A model generated the notes under the pieces. The model was not told where the DNA came from, ran no database searches, and worked only from the letters and a program-made list of their open reading frames with translations. Below, piece by piece: positions 1 through 5,870 of a stretch of 8,190 nucleotides of DNA. The position numbers and the translations under genes were made by a program. The stretch spans positions 1 through 8,190 of the forward strand of contig JAJFIM010000185.1 of the NCBI GenBank assembly GCA_021774995.1, in the 5' to 3' direction. Source of the DNA: Alphaproteobacteria bacterium (GTDB lineage Bacteria; Pseudomonadota; Alphaproteobacteria; SMXP01). Numbering within the stretch: position 1 is the first letter of the stretch; every line of letters begins with the position of its first letter.

Positions 1-600
1 TTGGGCGCCCGGCCGGTTTTGTCGCCGCTGCCCTTCCGCAAAATTCAGAAAATTATTGAGGAGCGGCAAGCCGTGCACGGTCAGCAGCGAATCCGGGTGG
101 AACTGAATGCCCATATGCGGCGCCGCGCGGTGGGCCAGCGCCATCATTTCGGGCGCCTCCCCCTGGCTCCAGGCGGTGGCGACAAGAGGCCCGCGCGCGG
201 GCAGGTCAGCCACCAGCGAATGATAGCGCCCGACCTTCAGGGGCGCGGGGATATGCTGAAAGATCCCGCGCCCGTCATGCATGATGGGGGTGGCCTGCCC
301 ATGAACGGGACGCGCGGCGCGGCGCACCGCGCCGCCATAGGCCGCGGCGATGCATTGATGGCCCAAACACACGCCAAGAATCGGTAAAGTATTGGACCGC
401 CTCACCAGATCGACCGCCAGGCGCGCATCGCGCGGCGCGCCCGGGCCTGGGGACAAAATCACCGCCAGCGGATCGCGTGCGATCACATCCTCCAGCCCAA
501 GCGCATCATGGCGCACCACCTCGCGCGCATAACCCAATTGCCCGATATAACGGGCAAGATTGTGCGTAAAAGAATCGTAATGGTCGAGAATAAGGATCAT
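1..600 (-). CDS. pabA: Aminodeoxychorismate synthase glutaminase subunit PabA (3' end outside the window)
   Basis: This is a class I glutamine amidotransferase subunit. It hydrolyses glutamine and passes ammonia to the chorismate-binding partner PabB for 4-amino-4-deoxychorismate synthesis in the cytoplasm (folate pathway). Translating the minus strand from the ATG at 600 gives 200 residues without a stop. Visible motifs are the N-terminal MILILDHYDSFTHNL, the oxyanion segment SPGPGAPRD (50-58), the nucleophile motif GVCLGHQ with Cys78, and FHPDS with His168. The third triad residue is Asp170 where the family normally has Glu (HPES). Usual length is about 190-200 residues, so only a few codons and the stop should be missing. 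The start lies 10 bases after the pabB stop, which indicates one transcript. TrpG is a close alternative by sequence alone. The PIKGT motif of the adjacent partner favours PabA, although some bacteria share one subunit between both enzymes. Confidence 0.88.
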   Translation of the reverse strand, partial: MILILDHYDSFTHNLARYIGQLGYAREVVRHDALGLEDVIARDPLAVILSPGPGAPRDARLAVDLVRRSNTLPILGVCLGHQCIAAAYGGAVRRAARPVHGQATPIMHDGRGIFQHIPAPLKVGRYHSLVADLPARGPLVATAWSQGEAPEMMALAHRAAPHMGIQFHPDSLLTVHGLPLLNNFLNFAEGQRRQNRPGAQ

Positions 601-610
601 GGGTGCCGTC

Positions 611-2065
611 TTAGCACGGGGGCGCCGCGAGCGCCTTAAAAAACGCCGCCGCCTTGGCCATACTTTCTTCATATTCCGCCGCCGGGTCAGACCGGGCGGT
701 GACGGCGCCGCCCACGCGGAAAGTGAGGTCCATCGCATCGCTCCCTGAAATAGGCATAAAGCTCAGTGTGCGAATGGCAATGTTTGTGTCCATAGCGCCG
801 TCAAAGCCGAGATAGCCGATGGCGCCGCAATAGGCGCCGCGCGGCGCGCGCTCTTGCCCCGCGATGATCTCCATGGCGCGCACTTTGGGCGCCCCGGTGA
901 TGGACCCGCCGGGAAAACACGCCGTGACGAGATCCACAGCATGTCTGCCTGGCCGCAAAACGCCCGTCACCGTCGAGACAAGATGGTGAATGGCGGTATA
1001 GGATTCGACCTCGCAAAGACCTGTTACTTTTACGGAGGCGTCTTCGCAGACTTTCGACAGATCGTTGCGCATCAGATCGACGATCATAATGTTCTCCGCC
1101 CGGTCTTTTTCGCTTGATTGCAAAGCCAGCGCCTGGGCGGCGTCTTCTTGCGCGTCGGCGCCGCGCGAGGCGGTGCCTTTGATGGGACGGGTCTGGACGC
1201 GACGCGCCCCGCGCGGATCGGACAGGCGCACAAAACGCTCCGGCGAGTTGGACGCCAGAGTGAGTCCTGGAAAACTCATATAAGCGCCGTAAGACACGGG
1301 GCTGAGGGCGCTCAAGCGGCGGAACACGTCATAGGCGTGCGCGGGCGATGCGATTTCAGTTGTGAAATTTTGCGAAATATTGGCCTGGTAAATATCGCCG
1401 TCAAAAATATGCGTAATCACGCGGGCCGCCATTGCCTCATACTCCGCGCGGGTCAAATTCGACCGGGGGGCGGGGGGCGGGGGGACGGCTCTCAAGGGAG
1501 GCGCCGCGCCCGCTCCCAAACGCTCCGCCAAGCGCTGCGCGCGGATCGCGGCTTCGGCCCGCCCGCCCGCGCGCGGCCAGGCAAGCGCATAGGCTTTTTG
1601 CTTTTGGCCGTCAAAGGCGGCGAGGCAGTCATAAAACCCGAAGGCCATATCCGGCGCTTCCGGGTCTTGGCGCACGGGATCGGGCATGTCCTCCAGATGA
1701 TGCAGTAACTCATAACCAAAAAACCCCACGGCGCCGCCTTGAAAGGGCGGCAGGCCCGGCACGCTGGGGAGGGGAGCGGCGTTCAACTGCGCGCGCAGCG
1801 CCTCGAACGGATTGCCTGCCGCCGCGCCGCCGCGCGTCTCAATACGCGCGCCCCTGGCGACCAGCGTCTCATAAGGGTCGGCGACAATAAAACTATACCG
1901 CCCCCCGCCGGCAACAACCGGAGCGCCGGCATCGGCCGGAGCGCCGGACGCGCCCGGCGCGGAGAAAAGCAATTGCGCGAAAGGCTGATTAGCCAGGGGC
2001 TGAAACGCCGCCGCCGGATCGCGGTAGGGGATCTCCAGAACAACAAGATCGCCAGGCTGAACCAT
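611..2065 (-). CDS. pabB: Aminodeoxychorismate synthase component I PabB
   Basis: This 484-residue chorismate-utilising enzyme aminates chorismate to 4-amino-4-deoxychorismate using ammonia from PabA. The N-terminal domain carries GRYSFIVADP (55-64). A Pro/Ala-rich linker around residues 189-200 leads to the C-terminal chorismate-binding domain. That domain shows GDIYQANISQ (223-232), PIKGT (294-298, Lys296), DRAENIMIVDLMRNDL (321-336) and GGSITGAPK (386-394). The PIKGT lysine marks PabB, whereas anthranilate synthase TrpE has PIAGT, so this is not trpE. The frame stays open 49 codons further upstream to 2212. I chose the ATG at 2065 because a GGAAG ribosome-binding site sits 8 bases before it, the family N-terminus begins there, and the extension resembles no family sequence. 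pabA follows after 10 bases. The linker is encoded by three runs of six C on the coding strand. Confidence 0.93.
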   Translation of the reverse strand: MVQPGDLVVLEIPYRDPAAAFQPLANQPFAQLLFSAPGASGAPADAGAPVVAGGGRYSFIVADPYETLVARGARIETRGGAAAGNPFEALRAQLNAAPLPSVPGLPPFQGGAVGFFGYELLHHLEDMPDPVRQDPEAPDMAFGFYDCLAAFDGQKQKAYALAWPRAGGRAEAAIRAQRLAERLGAGAAPPLRAVPPPPAPRSNLTRAEYEAMAARVITHIFDGDIYQANISQNFTTEIASPAHAYDVFRRLSALSPVSYGAYMSFPGLTLASNSPERFVRLSDPRGARRVQTRPIKGTASRGADAQEDAAQALALQSSEKDRAENIMIVDLMRNDLSKVCEDASVKVTGLCEVESYTAIHHLVSTVTGVLRPGRHAVDLVTACFPGGSITGAPKVRAMEIIAGQERAPRGAYCGAIGYLGFDGAMDTNIAIRTLSFMPISGSDAMDLTFRVGGAVTARSDPAAEYEESMAKAAAFFKALAAPPC

Positions 2066-2103
2066 TATGAGGCTTCCAAAAAAAGGGCCAGTAATTTCGG
2101 CCG

Positions 2104-2131
2104 ACTTTACACCAGCGGCGCCGAAGGCCAA
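2104..2131 (-). promoter_or_regulatory. Candidate promoter for pabB-pabA
   Basis: On the minus strand TTGGCC (2131-2126) and TAAAGT (2109-2104) are separated by 16 bases. Each matches four of six positions of the sigma-70 consensus. The -10 element ends about 38 bases before the pabB ATG, a sensible leader length. The rest of the divergent gap (2066-2228) must also hold the promoter of the MscS-family gene. I could not pick a convincing one; TTGAAA at 2175-2180 has no good -10 partner. This is a pattern match only. Confidence 0.3.
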
Positions 2132-2228
2132 CAGCCCGGCCCCCTTTTCATCGCGGGCGCGCGTCTTCATGATGTTGAAAGTGATTCGCTGGCGCATGCG
2201 GGCGCGCCCCATAAGGACGGCTCATCTG

Positions 2229-3569
2229 ATGGAAAACGTCATCTCAGTCGATCAGATCTCTCAGTTTGAACAGAGTTTCACGCTCTGGGTCAACACCACC
2301 GTGCTGGCGCCCGGCATGTTAGCGCAAGTGGTGGTGGTCTTTGCGGCCTTAGGGCTGGCTTTCGTGGTGCGCCGCCCCTTGCGCGCCTGGCTGAACCAAT
2401 TGGTGACGCTTTACGGGGAACGGCCAAAATTTGAATGGTTGCCGGAGGCGGGCGCGCAGGTTTCTAAACTGCTTCTGCCCATTGCCTGGGCCTTGCTGCA
2501 ATGGATCTCGGCGGTGGCGGCGGAAAGCGCAGACTACCCCGCCACTTTGCTGCATATCACCACAAGTCTTCTCACCGCCTGGATTATTATCCATATCCTT
2601 ACCAGTTTCGTGCGCAACCCCCTCTGGTCCCGCTTTATCGCCTTCACCGTCTGGACCATCGCGGCGCTCAATATCCTCGACCTGCTGGCGCCCGCCCGCA
2701 TAGTGCTCGACAGCCTCGACGTTTCTCTGGGCGATGTGAGAATCTCCGTCCTTAATGTCACCGAAAGCGTGCTGCTTCTGGTATTTCTGATATGGCTGGC
2801 TTCCGCCCTGGCGGGGCTCATCCAGCAACAGCTCTCCCAAGTGAAAGATCTCTCGCCCTCGGCCAAAGTGCTGATCGGCCAAACAATCAAAATTGTGCTG
2901 CTTGTCAGCGCCATCTCCATCGCGCTGACCTCGGCCGGGATTAATCTGGCCGCCTTTGCCTTTTTCGGCGGCGCGTTTGGCCTGGGCATCGGCTTTGGCC
3001 TGCAAAAGATCATCTCCAATTTCGTCAGCGGCATCATCCTTCTGCTCGACAAATCGGTCAAACCCGGCGACACCATCGCCGTGGCGGGCACCTATGGATG
3101 GATCAACCATCTCGGCGCCCGCTATGTGTCGGTAATCACGCGCGACGGCACAGAGCACCTCATTCCCAATGAAGAACTGATCATCAACGCCGTGGAGAAT
3201 TGGACCTATTCCAACTCCCTCATCCGGCTGCGCGTGGGAGTGGGGGTCTCTTATGAGTGCGATCTTCATAAAGCCATTGACCTGTGCGTCGAGGCGGCGG
3301 GCGAGACGGCCCGCATTCTCAATTACCCCGAACCCAAATGCCTGGTCTTAGGGTTTGGCGACAGCGCCATCGATTTGGAAATCCGCATGTGGATCAAAGA
3401 CCCGCAAAACGGCCGCAGCAACGTCACAAGCGACGTGTTGCTGAACGTCTGGAAAAAATTCCAGGCCAACAATATCGACATCCCCTATCCCCAGCGCGAC
3501 GTGCACATCAAATCTGTTGAAAAATCCGCCGCGCCGATCCTGGCCGATCTGGCTGGCAAGGCGTCTTAA
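2229..3569 (+). CDS. MscS-family mechanosensitive ion channel
   Basis: This 446-residue inner-membrane protein belongs to the small-conductance mechanosensitive channel family, which releases solutes when membrane tension rises after osmotic downshock. About six or seven hydrophobic segments are visible, near residues 27-48, 80-98, 104-127, 134-155, 178-198 and 215-237. The Gly/Ala-rich pore helix and following amphipathic helix span about 240-273 and include GGAFGLGIGFGLQ and ISNFVSGIILLLDKSVKPGD. The beta-domain segment TEHLIPNEELI (308-318) and the C-terminal IPYPQRDVHIK (418-428) are also typical. It is longer than E. coli MscS (about 286 residues) because of extra N-terminal helices. The frame is open from 2067, but the ATG at 2229 has an AAGGA 11 bases upstream and gives a normal N-terminus. 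It is divergent from pabB, and its stop lies 13 bases from the end of the convergent HxlR gene. Whether it conducts ions or mainly signals is unknown. Confidence 0.9.
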   Translation: MENVISVDQISQFEQSFTLWVNTTVLAPGMLAQVVVVFAALGLAFVVRRPLRAWLNQLVTLYGERPKFEWLPEAGAQVSKLLLPIAWALLQWISAVAAESADYPATLLHITTSLLTAWIIIHILTSFVRNPLWSRFIAFTVWTIAALNILDLLAPARIVLDSLDVSLGDVRISVLNVTESVLLLVFLIWLASALAGLIQQQLSQVKDLSPSAKVLIGQTIKIVLLVSAISIALTSAGINLAAFAFFGGAFGLGIGFGLQKIISNFVSGIILLLDKSVKPGDTIAVAGTYGWINHLGARYVSVITRDGTEHLIPNEELIINAVENWTYSNSLIRLRVGVGVSYECDLHKAIDLCVEAAGETARILNYPEPKCLVLGFGDSAIDLEIRMWIKDPQNGRSNVTSDVLLNVWKKFQANNIDIPYPQRDVHIKSVEKSAAPILADLAGKAS

Positions 3570-3582
3570 CGCGCGAGACCTA

Positions 3583-4269
3583 TTACACCAGCCTCATGGG
3601 CCGGACATCGGACATGATGGAGCGGGGAAACCAGGCATCGGCGGAGCGGATGAGGTGGGCGGCGCCGGTGAGCATCACGGTGTCTTCGGCAATAGCTTTT
3701 TTGACGGCGACATCCCCCATCCAGATTTCCACCAAAAGCTCAAAACCGGATGCGATATAAAGATCGACGTCCTTTCCCGGATCATCGGTGCATAAATCAA
3801 CGTTGCCGTCGTTCGCGATCAACCACCAGGAATGGTTGGTTTCCTGATCTGAAAACTTCACGCAGATGACCGTCTCGCCATCGGGCAATTCCCGGGCATT
3901 CAGTGTGCGGTGAAAATCCCACATAAAGCTGCCGACATCGAGATCCTCGTCCCGGATCCGGCGCCGCGCCCAGCGCAGACCCCATTTACCCATATGTTCG
4001 ATGATGGGCGCCAATTCCCGTCCGCACCGGGTCAGGCGGTACTCTTTCGTCTTATCGCCAGAGCTTGTTTTACGGATGATCAACCCGCTCTTCTCCATCT
4101 GCCGCAAACGTTTGCTTAAGATAGTCGGTGAGATGCGCGGCAGGGCGCGCTGGAAATCGTTAAACCGGGACGCGCCAAACAGCAGCTCGCGCAAGATAAG
4201 CAAAATCCATTTATCGCCAATGATCTCTGCTGATTTCGCCGCCGGGCATAGGCTGCCGGAATTGAGCAT
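3583..4269 (-). CDS. HxlR-family transcriptional regulator with C-terminal SCP2-like domain
   Basis: This 228-residue protein has an N-terminal winged helix-turn-helix of the HxlR (MarR-like) type at about residues 8-100. Visible segments are Cys8 near the N-terminus, IIGDKWILLILRELLFG (16-32), RFNDFQRALPRISPTILSKRL (35-55) and the wing EYRLTRCGREL (76-86). In YodB/HypR-type members a cysteine at this N-terminal position senses quinones, aldehydes or disulfide stress; a sensor role for Cys8 here is inferred. Residues about 110-215 (WWLIANDGNVDLC, DVDLYIASGFELLVEIWMGD) resemble a sterol-carrier-protein-2-like domain found fused to some HxlR proteins, which may bind a hydrophobic ligand. The ATG at 4269 follows a strong GGAGGG site with 7 bases of spacing. 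It is divergent from the small membrane protein gene at 4432, and inverted half-sites lie only 22 bases upstream of its start. Autoregulation and control of that neighbour are therefore likely. Confidence 0.87.
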   Translation of the reverse strand: MLNSGSLCPAAKSAEIIGDKWILLILRELLFGASRFNDFQRALPRISPTILSKRLRQMEKSGLIIRKTSSGDKTKEYRLTRCGRELAPIIEHMGKWGLRWARRRIRDEDLDVGSFMWDFHRTLNARELPDGETVICVKFSDQETNHSWWLIANDGNVDLCTDDPGKDVDLYIASGFELLVEIWMGDVAVKKAIAEDTVMLTGAAHLIRSADAWFPRSIMSDVRPMRLV

Positions 4270-4289
4270 GAAGGGTCCCTCCGCTGACC

Positions 4290-4341
4290 TTACTACTGAA
4301 TGTGTAGTGGAATGCTATCACTTTGCGTACCGCTTTACTAC
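4290..4341. promoter_or_regulatory. Candidate operator for the divergent HxlR regulator and its neighbour
   Basis: The gap between the divergent genes contains ACTAC (4292-4296), seven bases, then GTAGT (4304-4308), a 5-bp inverted repeat. A second TTACTAC at 4335-4341 repeats the one at 4290-4296, 45 bp apart. An overlapping AGTG-N9-CACT inverted repeat spans 4306-4322. HxlR/YodB-type repressors bind sites built from TACT/AGTA half-sites, so these repeats fit the adjacent regulator. They sit 22-72 bases upstream of its start, as expected for autorepression. I could not define -35/-10 boxes with confidence in either direction. Binding is inferred. Confidence 0.45.
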
Positions 4342-4431
4342 GCGCGCCGCACTCGCGGCAAACCCGCCGCGCCGCTAACTTTTCCATCACACAAACACAC
4401 CCCCGCAACATCAAAAAAGGAGCAATGAGTT

Positions 4432-4830
4432 ATGAACATAACCACACAAGAAAAATACCTTAAAATAGCGCTCGTCGCTTTTGGCGTTATCTTTCTCTTG
4501 CTCTACCCGATTGGTCTCGTCTGGCCGGCAGGCTGGACATGGTATGGCGGAGAGGGCGTTTATTATCTGCAGATGATTTGCGGCGTCTACTTCGTCCTGG
4601 GTCTCTTTCTGATCGCAGCCGCAAAAAACCCATCCCAAAACCGCAGCCTGATAGCATTCACCATCTGGTCGAGCCTCGTACACGCTGTCATCATGGCGCC
4701 GCAAGCGCTCCTTGATGGTCATGAATTGGGACACCTCATCGGGGATGTGCCGGCGCTGTTGCTTGTGGCTTTTGTGCTGTGGTTTTTGACGCCGGGAAAA
4801 AAGCTGAAGCTGCCGCAGGCTAGCGCCTAA
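4432..4830 (+). CDS. Small four-helix membrane protein (DUF6632-like)
   Basis: This 132-residue protein is almost entirely hydrophobic, with four likely membrane helices at about 10-30, 44-64, 73-92 and 103-120. The tail PGKKLKLPQASA is positively charged. Recognisable segments are YPIGLVWPAGWTWYGGEGVYYLQM (25-48, quoted only as a landmark), SLIAFTIWSSLVHAVIM (72-88) and GHLIGDVPALLLVAFVL (100-116). From memory these resemble the uncharacterised DUF6632 family; no function is known to me. The ATG at 4432 follows AAGGAG with 9 bases of spacing. An ATG at 4424 is out of frame and leads nowhere useful. The gene is divergent from the HxlR regulator and shares its putative operator region, so it is the most likely target of that regulator. 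The globin gene follows on the same strand after 156 bases with terminator-like hairpins between, so co-transcription is doubtful. Confidence 0.8.
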   Translation: MNITTQEKYLKIALVAFGVIFLLLYPIGLVWPAGWTWYGGEGVYYLQMICGVYFVLGLFLIAAAKNPSQNRSLIAFTIWSSLVHAVIMAPQALLDGHELGHLIGDVPALLLVAFVLWFLTPGKKLKLPQASA

Positions 4831-4844
4831 ACAATTCATTAAGC

Positions 4845-4905
4845 AAAAGCCGAGGGCCACAACCCACCGCTTTTACGACGCCTGCCGCAATGCTCACGGC
4901 TTTTT
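4845..4905 (+). terminator. Candidate weak terminators after the DUF6632-like gene
   Basis: Two imperfect hairpins follow the stop codon. The first pairs AAAAGC (4845-4850) with GCTTTT (4869-4874) around an inner GGG/CCC pairing. The second pairs GCCG (4884-4887) with CGGC (4897-4900) and is followed at once by five T (4901-4905). Both stems are short or interrupted, so read-through into the globin gene is possible. Confidence 0.35.
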
Positions 4906-4934
4906 AACCCCTTTCTCTTATTTTTTAAGCGATG

Positions 4935-4954
4935 CGCGTCCATTGATGGATGCG
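4935..4954. promoter_or_regulatory. Inverted repeat upstream of the globin gene, possible operator
   Basis: CGCGTCCAT (4935-4943), TG, then ATGGATGCG (4946-4954) form 9-bp arms with a single mismatch. The centre lies about 42 bases before the globin ATG, where a regulator would overlap the promoter. A GATGCG direct repeat (4931-4936 and 4949-4954) overlaps it. It does not match the NsrR or FNR/NnrR consensus as I know them. The symmetry is directly visible; a regulatory role is inferred. Confidence 0.35.
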
Positions 4955-4986
4955 TAAGCCTCATAACAAAGCAAAGGTAGTTGAGC

Positions 4987-5406
4987 ATGACTCCAGAGGA
5001 AATTAAAATCATTCAAGAGACATTTGCGGCCGTTCGTTCGTCTGCGGAGCAAGTGGCGGAAATATTTTATGGGCGGTTGTTCGAAATAGCGCCGGCGGTG
5101 CGCCCGCTTTTTCCTGAAGACTTAAAACCCCAAGGGCGCAAGCTGATGACCATGCTGGCCACCGTCGTTGACGGGATTGAAAATCTCGATGATCTCGTAC
5201 CGGCGGTGCAGGATCTGGGCCGGCGCCATGTGGGCTACGGCACGCACGCAGAACATTATGACGCCGTGGGCGCGGCATTGCTGTGGACGCTTGAGCAGGG
5301 CCTCGGCGAGGCATGGACGCCCCAAGCCAAAGACGCATGGACCGCCGCCTATACCGTGCTCGCCACGGTGATGAAGGACGCCGCCGCGGAAGCTAAAGCG
5401 GCTTAA
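4987..5406 (+). CDS. Single-domain bacterial globin
   Basis: This 139-residue haem protein of the Vitreoscilla-haemoglobin/flavohaemoglobin globin type binds O2 or NO; such proteins serve in NO detoxification, oxygen supply or redox sensing. Aligning by eye to Vitreoscilla haemoglobin gives Tyr28 (B10, in IFYGRLF), Phe42 (CD1, in RPLFPED), Gln49 (E7, in KPQGRKL) and the proximal histidine His81 (F8, in LGRRHVGYGT). The length is normal for a globin without a reductase domain, so an external reductase is needed. A TTG at 4981 would add two residues, but AAAGG at 4973-4977 is correctly spaced for the ATG at 4987 and too close to the TTG. The Ala-rich C-terminus ends at a TAA, followed 29 bases later by a strong terminator, so the gene ends its transcription unit. 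A cytoglobin-like or globin-sensor role cannot be told apart from the sequence. Confidence 0.9.
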   Translation: MTPEEIKIIQETFAAVRSSAEQVAEIFYGRLFEIAPAVRPLFPEDLKPQGRKLMTMLATVVDGIENLDDLVPAVQDLGRRHVGYGTHAEHYDAVGAALLWTLEQGLGEAWTPQAKDAWTAAYTVLATVMKDAAAEAKAA

Positions 5407-5435
5407 GGCTCCCGTCACAACAAGACAGCGTTTTT

Positions 5436-5473
5436 AAAAGGGCGGGGATCGCCAAGGGATCCCCGCCCTTTTT
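5436..5473 (+). terminator. Strong rho-independent terminator after the globin gene
   Basis: GGGCGGGGATC (5440-5450) pairs perfectly with GATCCCCGCCC (5458-5468) across a 7-base loop, followed by TTTTT (5469-5473). Four A before the stem pair with the T tail and extend it to 15 bp. The T run upstream (5431-5435) and the A/T symmetry could make it partly active on the minus strand, although no minus-strand gene ends here. Confidence 0.92.
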
Positions 5474-5550
5474 CATGGCGCAGAGGGCGCAAAATGCGCG
5501 CCGAAAAACCACGGCAAACAAAAAATCTGTTAATAAGTGCGACTCTCCAA

Positions 5551-5619
5551 TTGACGCTGCGCAAATCAATGGGCACTATATGTTGTAGCGGCGGCCCCCT
5601 GATATGCCTTATCTAGGGG
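5551..5619 (+). promoter_or_regulatory. nrdA promoter region with NrdR boxes
   Basis: TTGACG (5551-5556) is a good -35 element, with CACTAT (5574-5579) at 17-base spacing as a weak -10. The 16-mer GCACTATATGTTGTAG (5573-5588) overlaps that -10. It matches the NrdR box consensus acaCwAtATaTwGtgt at 12 of 16 positions, including nearly all of its core. A second, weaker site at 5604-5619 (ATGCCTTATCTAGGGG, 9 of 16) starts exactly 31 bp later. Paired boxes separated by whole helical turns are the known NrdR arrangement; NrdR represses ribonucleotide reductase genes when dATP is high. The first box is persuasive and the second tentative, because it also forms part of a hairpin (CCCCTGATA against TATC-T-AGGGG). 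Confidence 0.7.
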
Positions 5620-5870
5620 ACAAACCACCAAAATCAGTTTGAGTTCCCAAAAAAGCCAGACAGCCCCGGATTTCAAGAAGGGCGCGGCCCTCATATGGAA
5701 CCTCAACGACAAGATAAGAGCGGCGCAAAGATGCCTTTGCGCTGAACGGGGAAGCTTTGCCTTGGGTCAGGCGAGGCGTCAAGGACACGAAATTAACGGC
5801 TTGCACGGCGTTTAAGGCGCGCCTTGAGCCAAGCCACCGGCCAAGAAGAAATATAGGAGACGCCTTTCTA
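5589..5870 (+). other. Long nrdA 5' leader with potential RNA structure
   Basis: If transcription starts near 5586, the nrdA message has a leader of about 285 bases with no credible gene. It can fold at several places. A 10-bp hairpin pairs 5721-5730 with 5735-5744 around an AUGC loop. CCCCTGATA (5596-5604) pairs with 5610-5619 with one bulge. A nested structure at 5798-5835 has GGCTTG pairing with CAAGCC around the perfect palindrome AAGGCGCGCCTT (5814-5825). I recognise no known riboswitch or B12-box sequence. The frame of nrdA stays open back to a TTG at 5757, but nothing there resembles the protein family. The part between the globin terminator and the -35 element (5474-5550) shows nothing further. 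Confidence 0.4.

Noticed and set aside
1..387. Plus-strand open frame of 128 codons
   Set aside because: It is antisense to pabA, whose glutaminase motifs are clear, and its product resembles nothing.
1118..1890. Plus-strand open frames of 152-196 codons
   Set aside because: They overlap pabB antisense, are Arg/Gly-rich with no family motif, and have no ribosome-binding context.
611..2065. Anthranilate synthase TrpE as the identity of the chorismate-binding enzyme
   Set aside because: The motif reads PIKGT, which marks PabB; TrpE has PIAGT.
2066..2212. Upstream extension of pabB to 2212
   Set aside because: A good RBS precedes the ATG at 2065, and the added 49 residues are not family-like; they cover the divergent promoter region.
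2349..3269. Minus-strand open frame of 306 codons
   Set aside because: It lies wholly antisense to the MscS-family gene, and its His/Gln/Asp-rich product is typical of a GC-rich shadow frame.
4411..4860. Minus-strand open frame of 149 codons
   Set aside because: It is antisense to the DUF6632-like gene, which has a textbook RBS and a clear four-helix pattern.
5757..5870. N-terminal extension of nrdA from a TTG
   Set aside because: The extra 38 residues do not resemble NrdA or an ATP cone, while the ATG at 5871 has a good RBS.
5589..5870. Cobalamin riboswitch in the nrdA leader
   Set aside because: No B12-box or other known riboswitch signature is visible, and class I reductase does not use B12.
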